A stretch of 64,000 nt of DNA, taken from the NCBI GenBank assembly GCA_003439945.1, contig QVRM01002145.1, positions 581,001-645,000 of the forward strand, written 5' to 3'. Under the pieces are notes generated by a model. It did no database searches. It saw only the letters and a list, made by a program, of their open reading frames with translations, and was not told where the DNA came from. Numbering within the stretch: the stretch's first letter is position 1; each line of letters starts with the position of its first letter. Below are positions 41,980-54,069 of this stretch, piece by piece. The DNA is from Dermanyssus gallinae. Taxonomy: Eukaryota > Arthropoda > Arachnida > Mesostigmata > Dermanyssidae. A program made the position numbers and the translations under genes.

Positions 41980-42668
41980 AAGTCAACTGACTGAATTCAT
42001 GGAAATGCTTATAAACTTCTATGTGACAAGATGTTGTATGTATAATACAATAACTATAAACACTGACCCACAGTTGTACATATGAATATATGTTAATGGT
42101 ACTAATAATAAGTCGTGTTTAAGTGAAAACGTTACTCTTTGTAGTCATTTTCTCGAAAATGCGTTACTTTTAAGATATAAGTTTAGTGCATAGGCGGCAC
42201 AAAAGTGCCGATTCTCTGGGTTCTAAAATTGGGGTCAATAATACACACGCCACAAGAGAAAATCGACAGTCAATCTTGCCGTAATCCCTCCACAAACGTC
42301 ACAGGTCTATTTTTTATAAGTTACGGGCGGAAAAGTAACTTGATTTCTGAAACTACTGCTTCGGCAGCTATATGGGCTGTGTTGCTTTGATTCAGCATAT
42401 AGTGGCTGTACGATCAGCTGTAATGACTGGGATCATTTGAATGAGACCGTGGCTGAACCAGTTTACTTACTTACTCTCTTAAGCGAGGCAGAAGAAAAAA
42501 AGCTACTGTACTAGGAAGTCCGTGTATTGCTCCGGTTCGTGCAAACGGAGCCGCTTCTACCCCGATATAGATCTAAACTTATGTATCGTCATACAGCGAG
42601 TGCGACTTTCGATAGTTACCTAAAGCCTTGTCAAAGTCGAGTTATTGCGTTTATTTACTGTTTCAGTC

Positions 42669-42670
<2 letters not shown>
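41980..42670. other. NSMCE1 3' flank, no gene seen
   Basis: AT-rich sequence after the NSMCE1 stop. I saw no canonical AATAAA near 41973; the transcript end is unclear. Confidence 0.4.

Positions 42671-42743
<73 letters not shown>
42671..42743. repeat. (TA)n array, 72 bp
   Basis: An uninterrupted alternating TA run that ends exactly where the LINE remnant begins. Confidence 0.95.
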
Positions 42744-42747
<4 letters not shown>

Positions 42748-43910
42748 TAATTATAGATCTTAAGGCCACCTTTGACCTAGCGCCGAGAAACACAATTATG
42801 AAGAAGTTAGCCTTGAAAGGAGTCCCGAATCAGCTGTTAAACATTTTGGGGGCCATCCTTAGGGATAGCATAGTATGCATCGACAACGGTATAGGGATTG
42901 CGGAAACAGTTAAGCAAACTACAGGCGTGGCTCAAAGAGACGGACTTAGCCCGTTGCTTTTTTGGTATTATTGGGAGGGCTACCTAACCGGGTCAGGCAG
43001 GGGTGGACTGGAGAGTGGGCAAGTACTTTAATGTATGCAGATGACATTGCAATCTATGGTAGGAGTCTATTTAGGAATAAACAGAGACTGGAAAGAATAA
43101 TTGATTATATGGACGAGTTAGGGCTTAGCATAAACTGGCAAAAGACAGTAGCAGTTAAGTTTCGACGAAGGGGTCGATTAGCAAAGACGACGTTCTTCGA
43201 GCTCGGGGCAATGTAGTATAATTTGTAAATAAATTTACTTATCTGGGTGTCACTATAACGTCGAATGGTAGCAGTTTCCGAAGACATATAGAAAGCAGAG
43301 TGGGAAAAGCAATCCGAGCGGCAGCAGCAATTAAGAGCCCGCAAATGTTGTCAATACATACCGCCTCCGCTCTTTTCAAAATTAAACTAGAACCAATAGC
43401 AACATTCGGTCTATCACTTATATGGGAAAAATTGGGAGAAGCAGAACTGCAGTTACTAGATAGAGCCAGTTTTCTTTATGAAACGGGTTTTGGGGTTAGC
43501 CAATTCTTGTAGGAATAGAATACTTTATATCTCAAATGGGGGGAGTTTAACGACACAGGGATTACAACTTCGATTGGGTTTACCTAGGACGAGAGCGTTT
43601 GAGGCTTATACTTTGAAGTGGACGGAAAAATTGAAGGGAATCGATTTAGGAATATATACTACGGTAGCGATGACAAGCACGGCCTGGCGAGCAGCCGGAT
43701 GTAAGGGCTGACATTTAACTACGGCGTTTGTGGCCCATGGGTTTCATCACGTGTTATGCAGCACGGAAGAATTCCACGATCCTGAGGAGTGTTGCAGGTG
43801 CACGAGGTGCTCTGGCCAGTGCGATAGATACCACGCCGCAACATGTCCTGCAGTTCAGTCAATAGCTGAACAAGCAAGATCAGAGAAGACCCAATGACGT
43901 GAAGGAAGCA
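42744..43910 (+). pseudogene. LINE reverse transcriptase remnant with Cys-rich tail
   Basis: Plus-strand frames, broken by shifts, read VIIDLKATFDLAPRNTIM, KQTTGVAQRDGLSPLLF (the usual GD changed to RD), LMYADDIAIYG (intact YADD), ELGLSINWQKT, IATFGLSLIWEK and finally CCRCTRCSGQCDRYHAATC, a zinc-knuckle-like tail. It begins at a TA array and is followed by the intact mariner copy. Several frameshifts show it is dead. Confidence 0.85.
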
Positions 43911-43930
43911 CTAGTTGTGTCTGATGTATA

Positions 43931-45248
43931 TGCTGTTCAAACCGTATCGCGACTGTTGCGTTTTTTTCAAAAATTATTCATTTATTCATGAATATCTATT
44001 TTGTCCCCTTTAAAGTAATCCCCATGAGATATTATACACTTGTGCCAACGGTTTTTCCAATCTTCGAAGCACTTCAAAAAAACATTTTTTTTAACCTTGT
44101 TCAGCTCCTCCTTCGATGCCGTCCTTATCTCGTCAAGCGTAGCGTAACGTCGTCCTTTCATGGGCCTCTTCAGTTTAGGGAACAAGAAAAAGTCACAGGG
44201 GGCCAGATCTGGGGAATACGGTGGCTGCGGCATCATTAGTGTGTTGTTTTTGGCCAAAAACTCGCGCACAAGCAACGATGTGTGAGCAGGGGCGTTATCG
44301 TGGTGCAAAAGCCAATTTTTGTTCTTCCACAAATCCGGGCGTTTCTGGCGGATTGCTTCGCGCAAATTGCGCATAACTTGCAGGTAATATTCCTTATTGA
44401 CCGTTCTACCCTGTGGCAAGAACTCATGATGCACCACGCCCCTGCAATCGAAGAAAACTGTCAGCAAAACTTTCACATTCGACCGAACTTGGCGCGCTTT
44501 TTTCGGTCTTGGTTCGTGCGGCAGCTTCCATTGAGATGATTGAGCTTTGGTTTCCACGTCATAACCATAAACCCACGATTCGTCACCAGTTATGACCCTC
44601 TGGAGCAAATTTGGGTCGTCGCGGACAGAGTCCAACATCTCATTAGCAATGTTCATGCGATGCTGTTTTTGGTCGCAATTGAGCAATTTTGGTACGAATT
44701 TCGCGGCGACCCGTCTCATGCCCAAATCATTGATAAAAATCGAATGGCACGAGCCAATCGATATGTTTAGGTCCTCAGCAACTTCTCTAACGGTGATTCG
44801 ACGATTGGCCAATACCATTTTCTCCACTTCATTAATTTTTTCGTCTGTTGTTGAAGTGCTCTGGCGTCCGGCACGCTCTTCGTCGTTCACATCTTCTCGG
44901 CCTTCTGAGAACATTTTGTACCACCGATAAACGTTGCTTCGGTCCAAGGTAGCTTCTCCGTATGCCACAGTCAACATTCGGAATGCATCCGCGCACTTAA
45001 TTTCGTTTTTCACACAAAATTTGATACAGGTTCTTTGATCCATTTTTTTGAATAGGTAAAAATCGAAGACGATCCAAAACACGTGCAAGCAAAGCAGCTG
45101 TCAACAATTAAGTGAACATTCAAAATGGCCGAGCTTGTCGGCATAAGTGAGAGACATGAGTAACAACCTAACGCCACAAAAAAATCGAAATTCGAATATA
45201 CGTAACCCGCGAAAAATTTTCCCCCCGCGATACTTTTTGAACAAACGG
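43931..45248 (-). mobile_element. mariner element, copy 2 (intact)
   Basis: Same element as 197-1512, inverted. The ends are TGCTGTTCAAACCGTATCGC on the left and the complement of CCGTTTGTTCAAAAAGTATCGC on the right. Both abut TA (43929-43930 and 45249-45250). Length is about 1318 bp with only scattered differences from copy 1. Confidence 0.95.
43982..45043 (-). CDS. mariner transposase, full length
   Basis: 353 residues from the ATG at 45043 to the stop at 43982, the usual size for mariner. The DNA-binding part carries two helix-turn-helix regions (around VYRWYKMFSEGR and ITVREVAEDLNISIGSCHSI). The catalytic D,D34D triad is TGDESWVYGYD, HHDNAPAH and YSPDLAPCD. The C terminus is HGDYFKGDKIDIHE. 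No stop or frameshift was found, so this copy could encode active enzyme. It cuts and rejoins DNA at the terminal repeats and inserts at TA. Confidence 0.95.
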   Translation of the reverse strand: MDQRTCIKFCVKNEIKCADAFRMLTVAYGEATLDRSNVYRWYKMFSEGREDVNDEERAGRQSTSTTDEKINEVEKMVLANRRITVREVAEDLNISIGSCHSIFINDLGMRRVAAKFVPKLLNCDQKQHRMNIANEMLDSVRDDPNLLQRVITGDESWVYGYDVETKAQSSQWKLPHEPRPKKARQVRSNVKVLLTVFFDCRGVVHHEFLPQGRTVNKEYYLQVMRNLREAIRQKRPDLWKNKNWLLHHDNAPAHTSLLVREFLAKNNTLMMPQPPYSPDLAPCDFFLFPKLKRPMKGRRYATLDEIRTASKEELNKVKKNVFLKCFEDWKNRWHKCIISHGDYFKGDKIDIHE

Positions 45249-45254
45249 TATATG

Positions 45255-45286
45255 TTACTTTTACCCAACCTTGGTGTTAATAAACC

Positions 45287-45318
<32 letters not shown>

Positions 45319-47451
45319 CTTTGCTTTTCTTCTCATAATTCAGGTTGCCATTATAAATTGTTATTTATATTGAGACTTCTTGAACGCGTGCAGCAGCAGT
45401 GCTGCTATCTGATTTGCCTCAATCTGCCCTTTATTAAGCAGCGACCGCCAGAGTGATCACCGCCTTGCTATTGTAGCCAAGCTTCGATCACACGATTGTA
45501 AAAATTATTGGATCTATCGAGCAATATAATAAAATATTGTACTTTAATAAATGCCTTGCCTCCCGCGCCAACAAAAGTGACCTCGGGAAAGTCACTATTG
45601 GGAGTTTACACCGTCTAACCAACTTTCAAGTGGGCGCGTGAAGGTCCCCGCAGCACGCAGAAGTCGCGCGCCAGCGGACCGACGCCGGAAAGGGAGTCAT
45701 AGTTACTCCCTAGTGAACTATTTGGCAGACGAGTAGCCTTGACTGTCGGAGATCTTTATTTGACGTGGTATATCACTCAGCTCTTTACAGGGAAACGCCT
45801 TTTTTAACATCCCTGTAAGAAACACATACAGGCTTCGTAGAGGTGGTCCAAGGTCCGCATCGCACACGTCATAGTGTTCACGGATGGGGGCCGCGCCGGT
45901 ACGGTCTAGCGTGTTTACACAAGTTCTACTGTGCTGGTGTGCCTGTGTCAAAATCTGTAAGAAATAATTTTATGGCAAGTTATATTCGAAAATGTGTAAT
46001 GAAACGAGACCGGCGTATATAGAATATATACGCCAAGCTCTAAGGCCATCCGCACGTGAAGCCCGACAGCAAGTCTTGTTTCTGTCGAGTTATCTATGGC
46101 TTTATTGGTGGAGTTTAGAGATAGAGTGGAGTCTGGCATCTTTTGGGATCGCGGTGCCTTGTGAGCCAATAAATAGACTGAGAACGGGTGGACTCAAAGG
46201 ATTCTTTTTTTCGACCGTGCTACGCATCGGGGGTACGTCCGAGGGTTCTCGCTCAATCGAACCCTAGCCTCCTCGTATGTAGTAGCCGTCGTACTGAGTT
46301 CCACATATCTGGTTGACTTCTTAGCGTACCGTCTTCGCTACACGTGGAATACAGGCGTCGTTACAATATTGAAGTGCTTGTGGGAAATCATAAAAAGTTG
46401 CCTTTTACAAAATCTTGCTTATCTCCCACCTAAACTTACAAATTTCCGTACGCCCCCAAGATGTGATTTTTTTTACATCACAGGTGTTAAGCATAGCTGT
46501 TTTACGAGTTCTATTGACTAAGTGCTATCCATACCCAGTAAAACGTTGTTCTAAACGTAAGTCTTATACTTTTTACATTCAAGTGAGACACAAGGACAAC
46601 CGCTCACCGATGATGAGGCTAACTTAGAACATTTCAGGCCTCTTCATTTAATTGCCCTTCACACACATGCACAGCGAATAATATATCCACGCATCCATCT
46701 ATGTACATCGAATTAAAGCTTGTAGAGCGAGCAGCAGGTCTGACCGCGTAACTTTTCGCTACCGGCGCACCGTGGCAGGCGACACATTCTGCAGCAGCAG
46801 CCGTTGCTGCTCGTCTGCTACAACAACGACAACAACAAAAACAACAATAATACAATATAAACAAACCAATTCGCTATTGTTCTGTGTTGAACGTCAGATG
46901 CTGCTCCCGCACCGCAGTCCCGGCTGGTCACGGATTTCGACCACGACTATCTTCTCGTGCACTGCTTAGTTTAAAAAAGCGGCGAGCGTGTGAGTGTCAA
47001 ATACGTTGAATTTAACGTCTGCCAGGGTCTTCCACTCCGGTTGGGCTGTGGTCTCTGCTATCGCACACAGAAGGTAGGAAATAACTGATCGATCACTGTG
47101 AAAATATCTGAACATGACTCTCTTTTTTCCTGAACCGAGGAATGAGTATCTAATTGTGTGTAAAGTTGTGGGTGTGCACCACCCACTGTAATGCAGTGTG
47201 CGTTTCTGTTCGCTATCTAGCCAGCAGCGTAACGACTCTCGGAACACAAGGCGTTTATTGAAAAACACAAGCAATAATAAGTAAACAAGTGTCATTTCGT
47301 CATGCGTGTGGTGTTGTTGTTCATGCGGAGGAGGAAGGCGCGCTTGCGCTAATAACTAGCCTCGTCATTATTTATATTCGTAGCATTTTCATCCCATATA
47401 TATATATATATATATATATTCACTTGACCTGTATGCCTAAATACACATGTC

Positions 47452-47485
<34 letters not shown>

Positions 47486-47560
47486 TTTCGTTTGTGCTAT
47501 GCTTGTATAAGAAGGAAGTCGGGTGTTTTCGAGTGTGCGGGATCCAAGAAGATCCACGAG
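45255..47560. other. NSMCE1-EMC10 spacer, no gene recognised
   Basis: TA arrays at 45290-45317, 47397-47420 and 47456-47482. The rest is unique sequence with short open frames and no recognisable protein blocks. The EMC10 promoter is expected near the right edge. Confidence 0.45.
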
Positions 47561-47567
47561 CGGCGTG

Positions 47568-47775
47568 ATGCAGGTGGCCGAGTTGATGATGCTCGCGGTC
47601 GCCGCGGCCGCTCTGCTTCCACAGCCATTGTCTGTCGCCACTATTGCTGGCGCCCAGGAGATCTCGCCAGTCTTCGTGGTGTTTCACGCGCTCGATTACA
47701 GCAATGCCGGCGCCGAGCCGGTTTGGTCGCCCCGGGCCAAAATCACCGTTGATTCGCTTACGCATGTGAGTATCA

Positions 47776-47843
<68 letters not shown>

Positions 47844-49391
47844 CGTAGGTGTGTGACAAGTACGTCTTTGATATCAACATTTTTCTCCGTCGCCATCATA
47901 AGACATCATGTGGAAGAGAAAAAAGCAAATAAGCAAACACTGAAGGCATCCGCACCTAAGTGATCCCACCGGGGCCCTCTGGCTGTAACAATGGTGCAGA
48001 GCATCTATGGGTGCTGCTCGCTGTTTTATTGCTAGAGTTAGTTGTTTTATCACCTTAAATAAATCCATGAAATCTTCAAGATACTGCCGTTAGTCGTGAT
48101 GAATACAAGATTGCCCTCTAGATATTTGCATTCATCAACGGCGATACCCGCATAGAGTCCAGACTCAACTACTAAGATTGGGGAACTTTTGGATATTAAG
48201 CGGTACTTGCCCTCTTCAGGCTAGACGCAGTTTCGGTGCAACTGCTCATCGAACATAGTATATTGAGTAGATAGTTTCTGCTGCTAATTTTGGTGTTGTT
48301 TTTAGACGGCACAACGTAATACAGTGTAAACTCACTAAGAGAGTCAAATTTAACATTTTAAAGATTTTGGGCTGCTGCATTACATTACAAGGCCAACATT
48401 CACGGGAATGATCACTTTCTTTCCTGTAAGTCGGCTGTAGATACACCATACATTATTAAGCTGCGGGAACACTGGACATTGTTCGAGCAGCATACCAGCA
48501 AGATTAATAGAAAATTGGCGAAGCATATATCATTTCAAAGTGTCTTTCTTAAGATTTGGTTTAAGGTAAATAATACTAATAGTACTACTGGCAACTGCTA
48601 GCTAGACTAGTCTGTGGTTGGTTTTGCGTTTGTTTGTATTTGCAGGCCGTGATTGTCGGTCTGTCGAAAGCTAAATTGGGTAGAAATACTCGTATCTGTT
48701 AGGGCACCTTATCGTGTATCTGTCATGTTGAAACGCTTCGAAATATTTGGCTGGATATGTAAGCTCTTTCTCGGGCTGTTGGTGACTCACATCGATGGCG
48801 ACCTCCCGCAGTATAAATACATATCACAGGAAAGTGGGGAACCGTTAAAAGATGTCGATATGAATGGGATTTGCTTTTATGTGACGAGGCCGAAATATCT
48901 GGCCAGGTGCTTCGCCGTCCGCCCATTTACCAAAATCGCTCTTAGCATATTACAATAATCTAAACTCAGTTGAAAATAAGCGGCTTTGCCAACAACGGCT
49001 TCACAAGTAGGTGCACGACGTGATAGAGTTCAGCAGTGTTGCTCTTGTTTGCGCTATTTCTTTTGTGAGTGTGACCCAAATTTGCTGTTCTGTGTCTACG
49101 TTATGTTGTAATGATCGTTTTATGTTGTTGTTTCAGACGAGCGCCCTAATGGAAGAAAACTCTCTGAGTCCGGAAGATGAGTTAAAACTTGAAAAGGTTT
49201 TGGCTGGCGGTCGATATCAACTAAAGGTCGTTGATACCGCTACTGGACATCACGTAATTGGATGGACCCCTCACAAGGATCCTCTTTCGCAAAGCATTAA
49301 GGTAGTGTGTATATGTTACGTCAACCACTCAGAGGTTCACGTTGAATCGTGTGTATTGATTATGTTGGTTTTGTAGCAATATCTATTCTAG

Positions 49392-49440
<49 letters not shown>

Positions 49441-51612
49441 CATATATATATAACGCTTGCACCTCTCATCTAAAACTTAGAATTTGGACAAGAATGTCGC
49501 ACATTTTGGCCCCCCTTTTATTTAATCAAGTTCTCGACGACATTCTTTTAAAATTAGACAAAACTAATATCGGGTACCAACTTACTGATGATTTTCGCCT
49601 TATGGGCTTAGCCTTTGCGGATGATCTCATCGTCCTAGCCTCCACAAAATCTACTCTCCAACGGCTCCTTAATATTGCGGATCCCCTTTTGAAATTCGAG
49701 GCCTTGACATTAATTCTAATAAAAGCTTTACTATCTCCCACCTATTTAATAGGAAGGAAGGTAAAGGTTTTATTAATACCGTACCAGAATTTAACGTTGG
49801 GGAGCGGCAATTGCCAGCTAAAGGTATAAGCGATCGATGGAGACATCTGGGAGTCAACTTTGACAGCAATGGCAGAGTTGACTCCACCAAGGATATACTC
49901 CTTAAGTTACTCAACAGACTCACGATAGCTCCCCATAAACCCCACCAAAGACTCATATTTTTGAAAGACTTTCTCATTCCCCGTCTCCTATATAAACTGG
50001 TCTCCGGTCCCAGACCATCTTACGCACACTTTAGCGACCTAGATAAAGAAATCAGAAAGGTTGTTAGGTCGAAATGTCTTAAGCTCGAAAACTCGGTGCC
50101 GAACGCCTACCTGTACACGACACAGCACACGGCGGTCTGGACATCCCCTGCCTCCAAACATTTATCCCCAGACTTTGCCTCTCCCGTCTGACAGCACTAC
50201 AACACTCCACGCACCCTGGGGTCCAATGGATGCTAACCACCGAGCACTTCAAAAAAGACCTTGCGAAAACAAGACTTCTTTGCGAGCGCTTGGGAACCTC
50301 CATTGAGACCGATTACTGGTCTCAACAACTACACAACACGTTCGACACAAGAGACCGATTACTGGTCTCAACAACTACACAACACGTTCGATGGGGCACA
50401 TTTTAAAGGAGCACACGAAATGCCCTTTGTACATTACTGGATTAAGGGTGTGCCCTACCTATCTGGTAAGGAGTATTTAAACCTACTAAAGCTCAGGATT
50501 AACGCACTACCAACGCGTGCCAGATTGGCCAGGGAACGCCCGGGCTACAACAAACATTGTAGGCACGGGTGTCATGCGCCTGAGACGTTGGCTCATGTCG
50601 CTCAGATGTGCGATACAACACACAAACAAACTATAAAGAGGGTTTTAGATGCCGAGGTTTGCGGCCCGAACCGGGACCTGGCAAAAGCGTGGCTGGACAA
50701 GATCACCAAATATGACGTCGAGTTCCTCAGTGCGGCGCTCCCCGACCCGCCAAAACCTCGCAGATTCGAATCCATCACTATCTCTATGAGTGGTGTATGG
50801 GACTCCGAATCTTTGAGGACGCTCTTGGGGCTCGGCGTCACGAAGAGGAATCTTATGGATCTTAACGTCTTAACGTTGCAAGGAACCTTGAGGAGAATTA
50901 TTATATATTTCGTTTTATTTCATTTTGAAGTTACAGTGGAATATGAATACCTAACTACTCTTGGGCTTGTTAGGGGTGCTACCAATCGAGCTTATCCTCG
51001 AGGCAGCCCCTCATTGTGCCCATAATTGCTGCCGCATTGCCGCGCTGAACCGCCAGAGATAGCCGCTGGAGTAGAAAGTCGAAAGCTCTTTTGTCCACCG
51101 TCGTGAGTTCAATTTGTTTGCCAATCTTCTGTAAAAGTGACCATGCCTCAGGGCCAGGTCCCCCTAGTGTCTCCAATACTAGTGGCACAAAAATGAACTC
51201 GTCGGTGAGCTGGGCGTATTTGTTGGTCTTTAGACGTTCAGCCTTGCGTGCTGCGGAGCCAGCGGCTGCTGCGCTGGCCTCCATGTTCGAGGGCCGAGCG
51301 TGTCGGTGACTGTAGCATCCCAAATAAGCACCTTTCCCCTTTCAACCTTGAGGATATACCGCTTGCACCGGGTCTATAAGAGCGGGGGCTATCATCAAGC
51401 AAGGACACGGACAGCTGATTCCTAACCTCACGGGACACCTTTTTAATACAATTTTTATTAAGGCGAGCACTGCCGAGCGTGCAAACGAATTGTAAATGAT
51501 TAATAAATCATCACAGTATTTTCTATATATATAGTATGTATATATGTAAGCGATTGAGTAAATTTTTTTTAGAAACGAATACGATTATGACATATGTGGT
51601 GACACGTCTGGA

Positions 51613-51646
<34 letters not shown>

Positions 51647-51987
51647 CAAGTTTTCTCCTATTGTTTGTCCAGATATCGTTGGATCCATCGGGTTTTCTGG
51701 AGGGGGTGGCGTTTCTGCCTACCACGCAATCGACCTCGGAGGTCGATTTGTCCGCCGCGGAGGCGACGGGCGGTGAGCGTGCGGCGAGCGTCCAGGTGGA
51801 CGTGATGCAGGTCGCACCGGCACCAGAGACGGCCACTTACATTCAGCGATTAGAGGTTGAGCGGCGCGAGAAGGAGAAATCACAGGGCCAGGACAATCGA
51901 AGCTTTCTGGCCAAGTACTGGATCTACATCGTTCCCGTCGTAATCTTCTTCTTAATATCAGGAGCCTCCAACCCTGAGGGACAGTAG
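47568..51987 (+). CDS. EMC10: EMC10, ER membrane protein complex subunit 10
   Basis: Exons are 47568-47765, 49137-49301 and 51673-51987 (TAG), all phase 0. The junctions are ACGCAT|gtgagt, tttcag|ACG, TTAAG|gtagtg and gtccag|ATA. The product is 225 residues (human about 260). A hydrophobic signal peptide (MMLAVAAAALLPQPLSVA) is followed by a lumenal domain (SLSPEDELKLEKVLAGGRYQ, ISLDPSGFLEG), PETATYIQRLEVERREKEK and one C-terminal membrane span (FLAKYWIYIVPVVIFFLISG), the best match to EMC10. EMC inserts tail-anchored and multi-pass proteins into the ER. The two lumenal cysteines I expect from vertebrate EMC10 are absent. Intron 2 carries a decayed R2-type copy. Confidence 0.86.
47783..47842. 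repeat. (TA)n array in EMC10 intron 1
   Basis: An alternating TA run of about 58 bp, 20 bp after the exon 1 donor. Confidence 0.95.
47850..49136. other. EMC10 intron 1 remainder
   Basis: No further exon is supported. The frame 48653-48958 is open for about 100 codons after an acceptor-like tttgcag, but I see no match to EMC10 and no need for it in phase. Confidence 0.5.
49453..51523 (+). mobile_element. R2-clade element, second copy, decayed, in (TA)n
   Basis: It starts at the point matching 39472 of copy 1 (ACGCTTGCACCTCTCATCTA) and ends at ATATTTTC, flanked by TA arrays (about 49395-49452 and 51524-51535) in EMC10 intron 2. Losses relative to copy 1 include the segment that encodes RGVRQGDPLS (near 49508) and about 130 bp at 50641 that encode the KPD part of the endonuclease motif. 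There are also frameshifts near 49690 and 50119 and a local duplication at 50303-50390. A foreign LINE piece is inserted at 50895. Confidence 0.92.
50895..51343 (-). mobile_element. Truncated LINE 3' end nested in the R2 copy (11-bp TSD)
   Basis: A 449-bp insertion bounded by the direct repeat AACCTTGAGGA at 50884-50894 and 51344-51354. The minus strand encodes the end of a LINE protein: ERLKTNKYAQLTDEFIFVPL, LETLGGPGPEAWSLLQKIGK and FLLQRLSLAVQRGNAAAIMG, then a stop. A 3' UTR with AATAAA and an A/T-rich end follows. It is a 5'-truncated insertion that landed after the R2 copy. The same protein tail occurs at 59200-59430. Confidence 0.9.
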
Positions 51988-51999
51988 TAGTAGTAGCAG

Positions 52000-53552
52000 C
52001 AGCCGTAGTCATGGCATCGGTAACTGTAATCGCCCGGTTTTCTACCCCCGCCGCGAACGTCAAGAGCACCATCATCAACTTCCTGATCATCGTCATCATC
52101 ATCATAGCCACCAAGAGAGAGGAGAACGATACGTGGGGCGCTGTACACGTACTAGATGTGAATAGATTTTCGAGTCAAGAAAAGTATTAAAATACGATAA
52201 TAGTTAGCAGAGGCAGGAATTTGGTTAGCCAGATTGCTGTGCGCAGGAATCCACTAACTAGCTATACTTAATACGGCGTATGCATACATTTTTCAGCATA
52301 TTTCGGCTAGTTAAAGCCTGTTCCTGCCACGTGTCCTAGGTTCTTGCTGTTAATGGCCTGTTTGTCGGGGAAATGGCTTTAAACAGCTGAATACTCTGGA
52401 AACTGGCCTGCGTTGATTGACGTAGAATAATGTAAATGACAGTGACGTTTGAGATAGTATGTGGTTGGAGACAGTTCAGTATGGGTTTATTTATTTTCGT
52501 TTTTATACAAATAAAACTAATGGGGACTTTATGTATGCAAAAGGCAGTATATGTGAGTGTGTGTTTTGTCTAGGCTGTGATGGTTCATCAATATAGACAG
52601 TCGCTACAACTGGGGTATGTTCCCCCTCTCGAGCAGCGTGGAACTCGACTGCAGAGGGTGGATGTTGGCCCACTGAGACCCACCTAGCCACTAAACGCAC
52701 CTACCTTCTTAAGCTCAACTCTCTAGTGACCCAGATCTCCGTAGAACAGTACTAGGGGCTATTAGGAGAAGTGGGGAGCGCCTATCGGATCACCTGGCCG
52801 AGGTCACTCACGGGTTTCCCCACCGATCTGACGTGTTTGTCCCAAAAACCTGCGAACCTGTGTCTTTACAAGTTACGCCATCTGTTGATGCCGGTGTCGC
52901 AAATCGTTCTTTTCTACGCCTTCCGAGCATTTATCACTGCAATTGTTGTTTCCTTGATTGATCTTGCTTGCTCCAATCCCCTTACAATTCCACAAGAGTG
53001 CGTTCGAGATCATTATCTGTACCCTCCGCGGGCGAGTGAACGCAGGTTTTCGAGGCGGTTTTATTTATGTGGAAGAGATAGCTATGAAAGTCTCCGTGAC
53101 TAATGAGACATTGCGTAGGGACAGAAGTACTTCTGTTCTCCCGCCGGGCAGTCCAGACCCGGGTAAACTGTAAGAATGGCATCCCACACTGTGTGCCACG
53201 TCTTCATTGCTCCTTCTCCGCTTTATTGTTGGTCTCAAGCTCTCATTCCCAAGGTTTAATGCTTTCTCTGCCGTCTTTGCTTTCAGGCGTTTTTTATAGC
53301 CAGAGTGGCGTTTCGAAGAGTGCGCTAGACTCGGTGACTGAGATCAATAATCGCCGCCGGCACTCCCTCGGCCCGTGATAGAGCAACTCTTGGTAGACAT
53401 TTTAGGTGATGGTCTTATTGAAGAAAGGACGTGGCATTATTTTTTTTTATATTATTATTTTCTACAATATCCTTACTAAGGACGACGCTCGAAATGCGGA
53501 CGTGCATGTTTACATACTGTACAGAGTTCGTACAGACGCTCTCTCTCTCTCT

Positions 53553-53580
<28 letters not shown>
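52000..53580. other. EMC10 3' flank
   Basis: An AATAAA at 52510-52515 is a candidate EMC10 polyadenylation signal. The rest is unique sequence without a supported gene, ending in (CT)n and (TA)n at 53540-53583. Confidence 0.45.
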
Positions 53581-53583
<3 letters not shown>

Positions 53584-53587
<4 letters not shown>

Positions 53588-54067
53588 CTCCCAGAATTCG
53601 TCCAACAAACTTTGAGGTCTAGTACAACTCGGCAAAAAAATATTTTTTTCCTATTGGAGCAAGGGATGGAAATGTGTTCTTTTAGAGTTAAATCGAAATT
53701 ACCAAAAGTGATTATATCAAACATTGTATCCTGGCATAACTTCACTAAATCTGCAATTTCGTGAGCCCCAGTCATCCTTGGTTGTCAAACCTATTGACAA
53801 ACCAATCATACCTGGTTGTTTGGAAGAAAATTTGCCTTAGTCAAAAGCAGAACAAATGTTGTATAAAAAATAATTCTCAAGAAATGAAATTCTTTGCAAT
53901 TATTATATTTTGGCTTTCACACTCAATTACCCATGTTGAGAAGACATTTTCGCCCCCTTGTTCACTGGAATCAAATATTTTGTCGCTGAGTTGTACTAGA
54001 TTCCAAAGTTTGTTGGACGAATTCTGAGAGATCCCAAAGTTTGTTGGACGAATTCTGAGAGGCCCTG
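53584..54067. mobile_element. Non-autonomous TA-flanked transposon (MITE)
   Basis: The left end reads GGGTCTCCCAGAATTCGTCC and the right end, reverse-complemented, CAGGGCCTCTCAGAATTCGTCC. Similarity continues for about 45 bp through CAACAAACTTTG and GTACAACTC, so the TIRs are long. TA flanks both ends and the left one is inside a TA array. A 28-bp part of the right TIR is duplicated (54003-54030 and 54034-54061). No transposase. Internal blocks resemble the element at 60787-61866. Confidence 0.85.
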
Positions 54068-54069
54068 TA

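Noticed and set aside
44236..44930. Plus-strand frames of 60-112 codons opposite the mariner
   Set aside because: Shadows of the minus-strand transposase, duplicated at 515-1163 opposite copy 1.
48653..48958. Candidate extra EMC10 exon
   Set aside because: Acceptor-like start, but exons 1 and 2 already join in phase and the peptide does not resemble EMC10.
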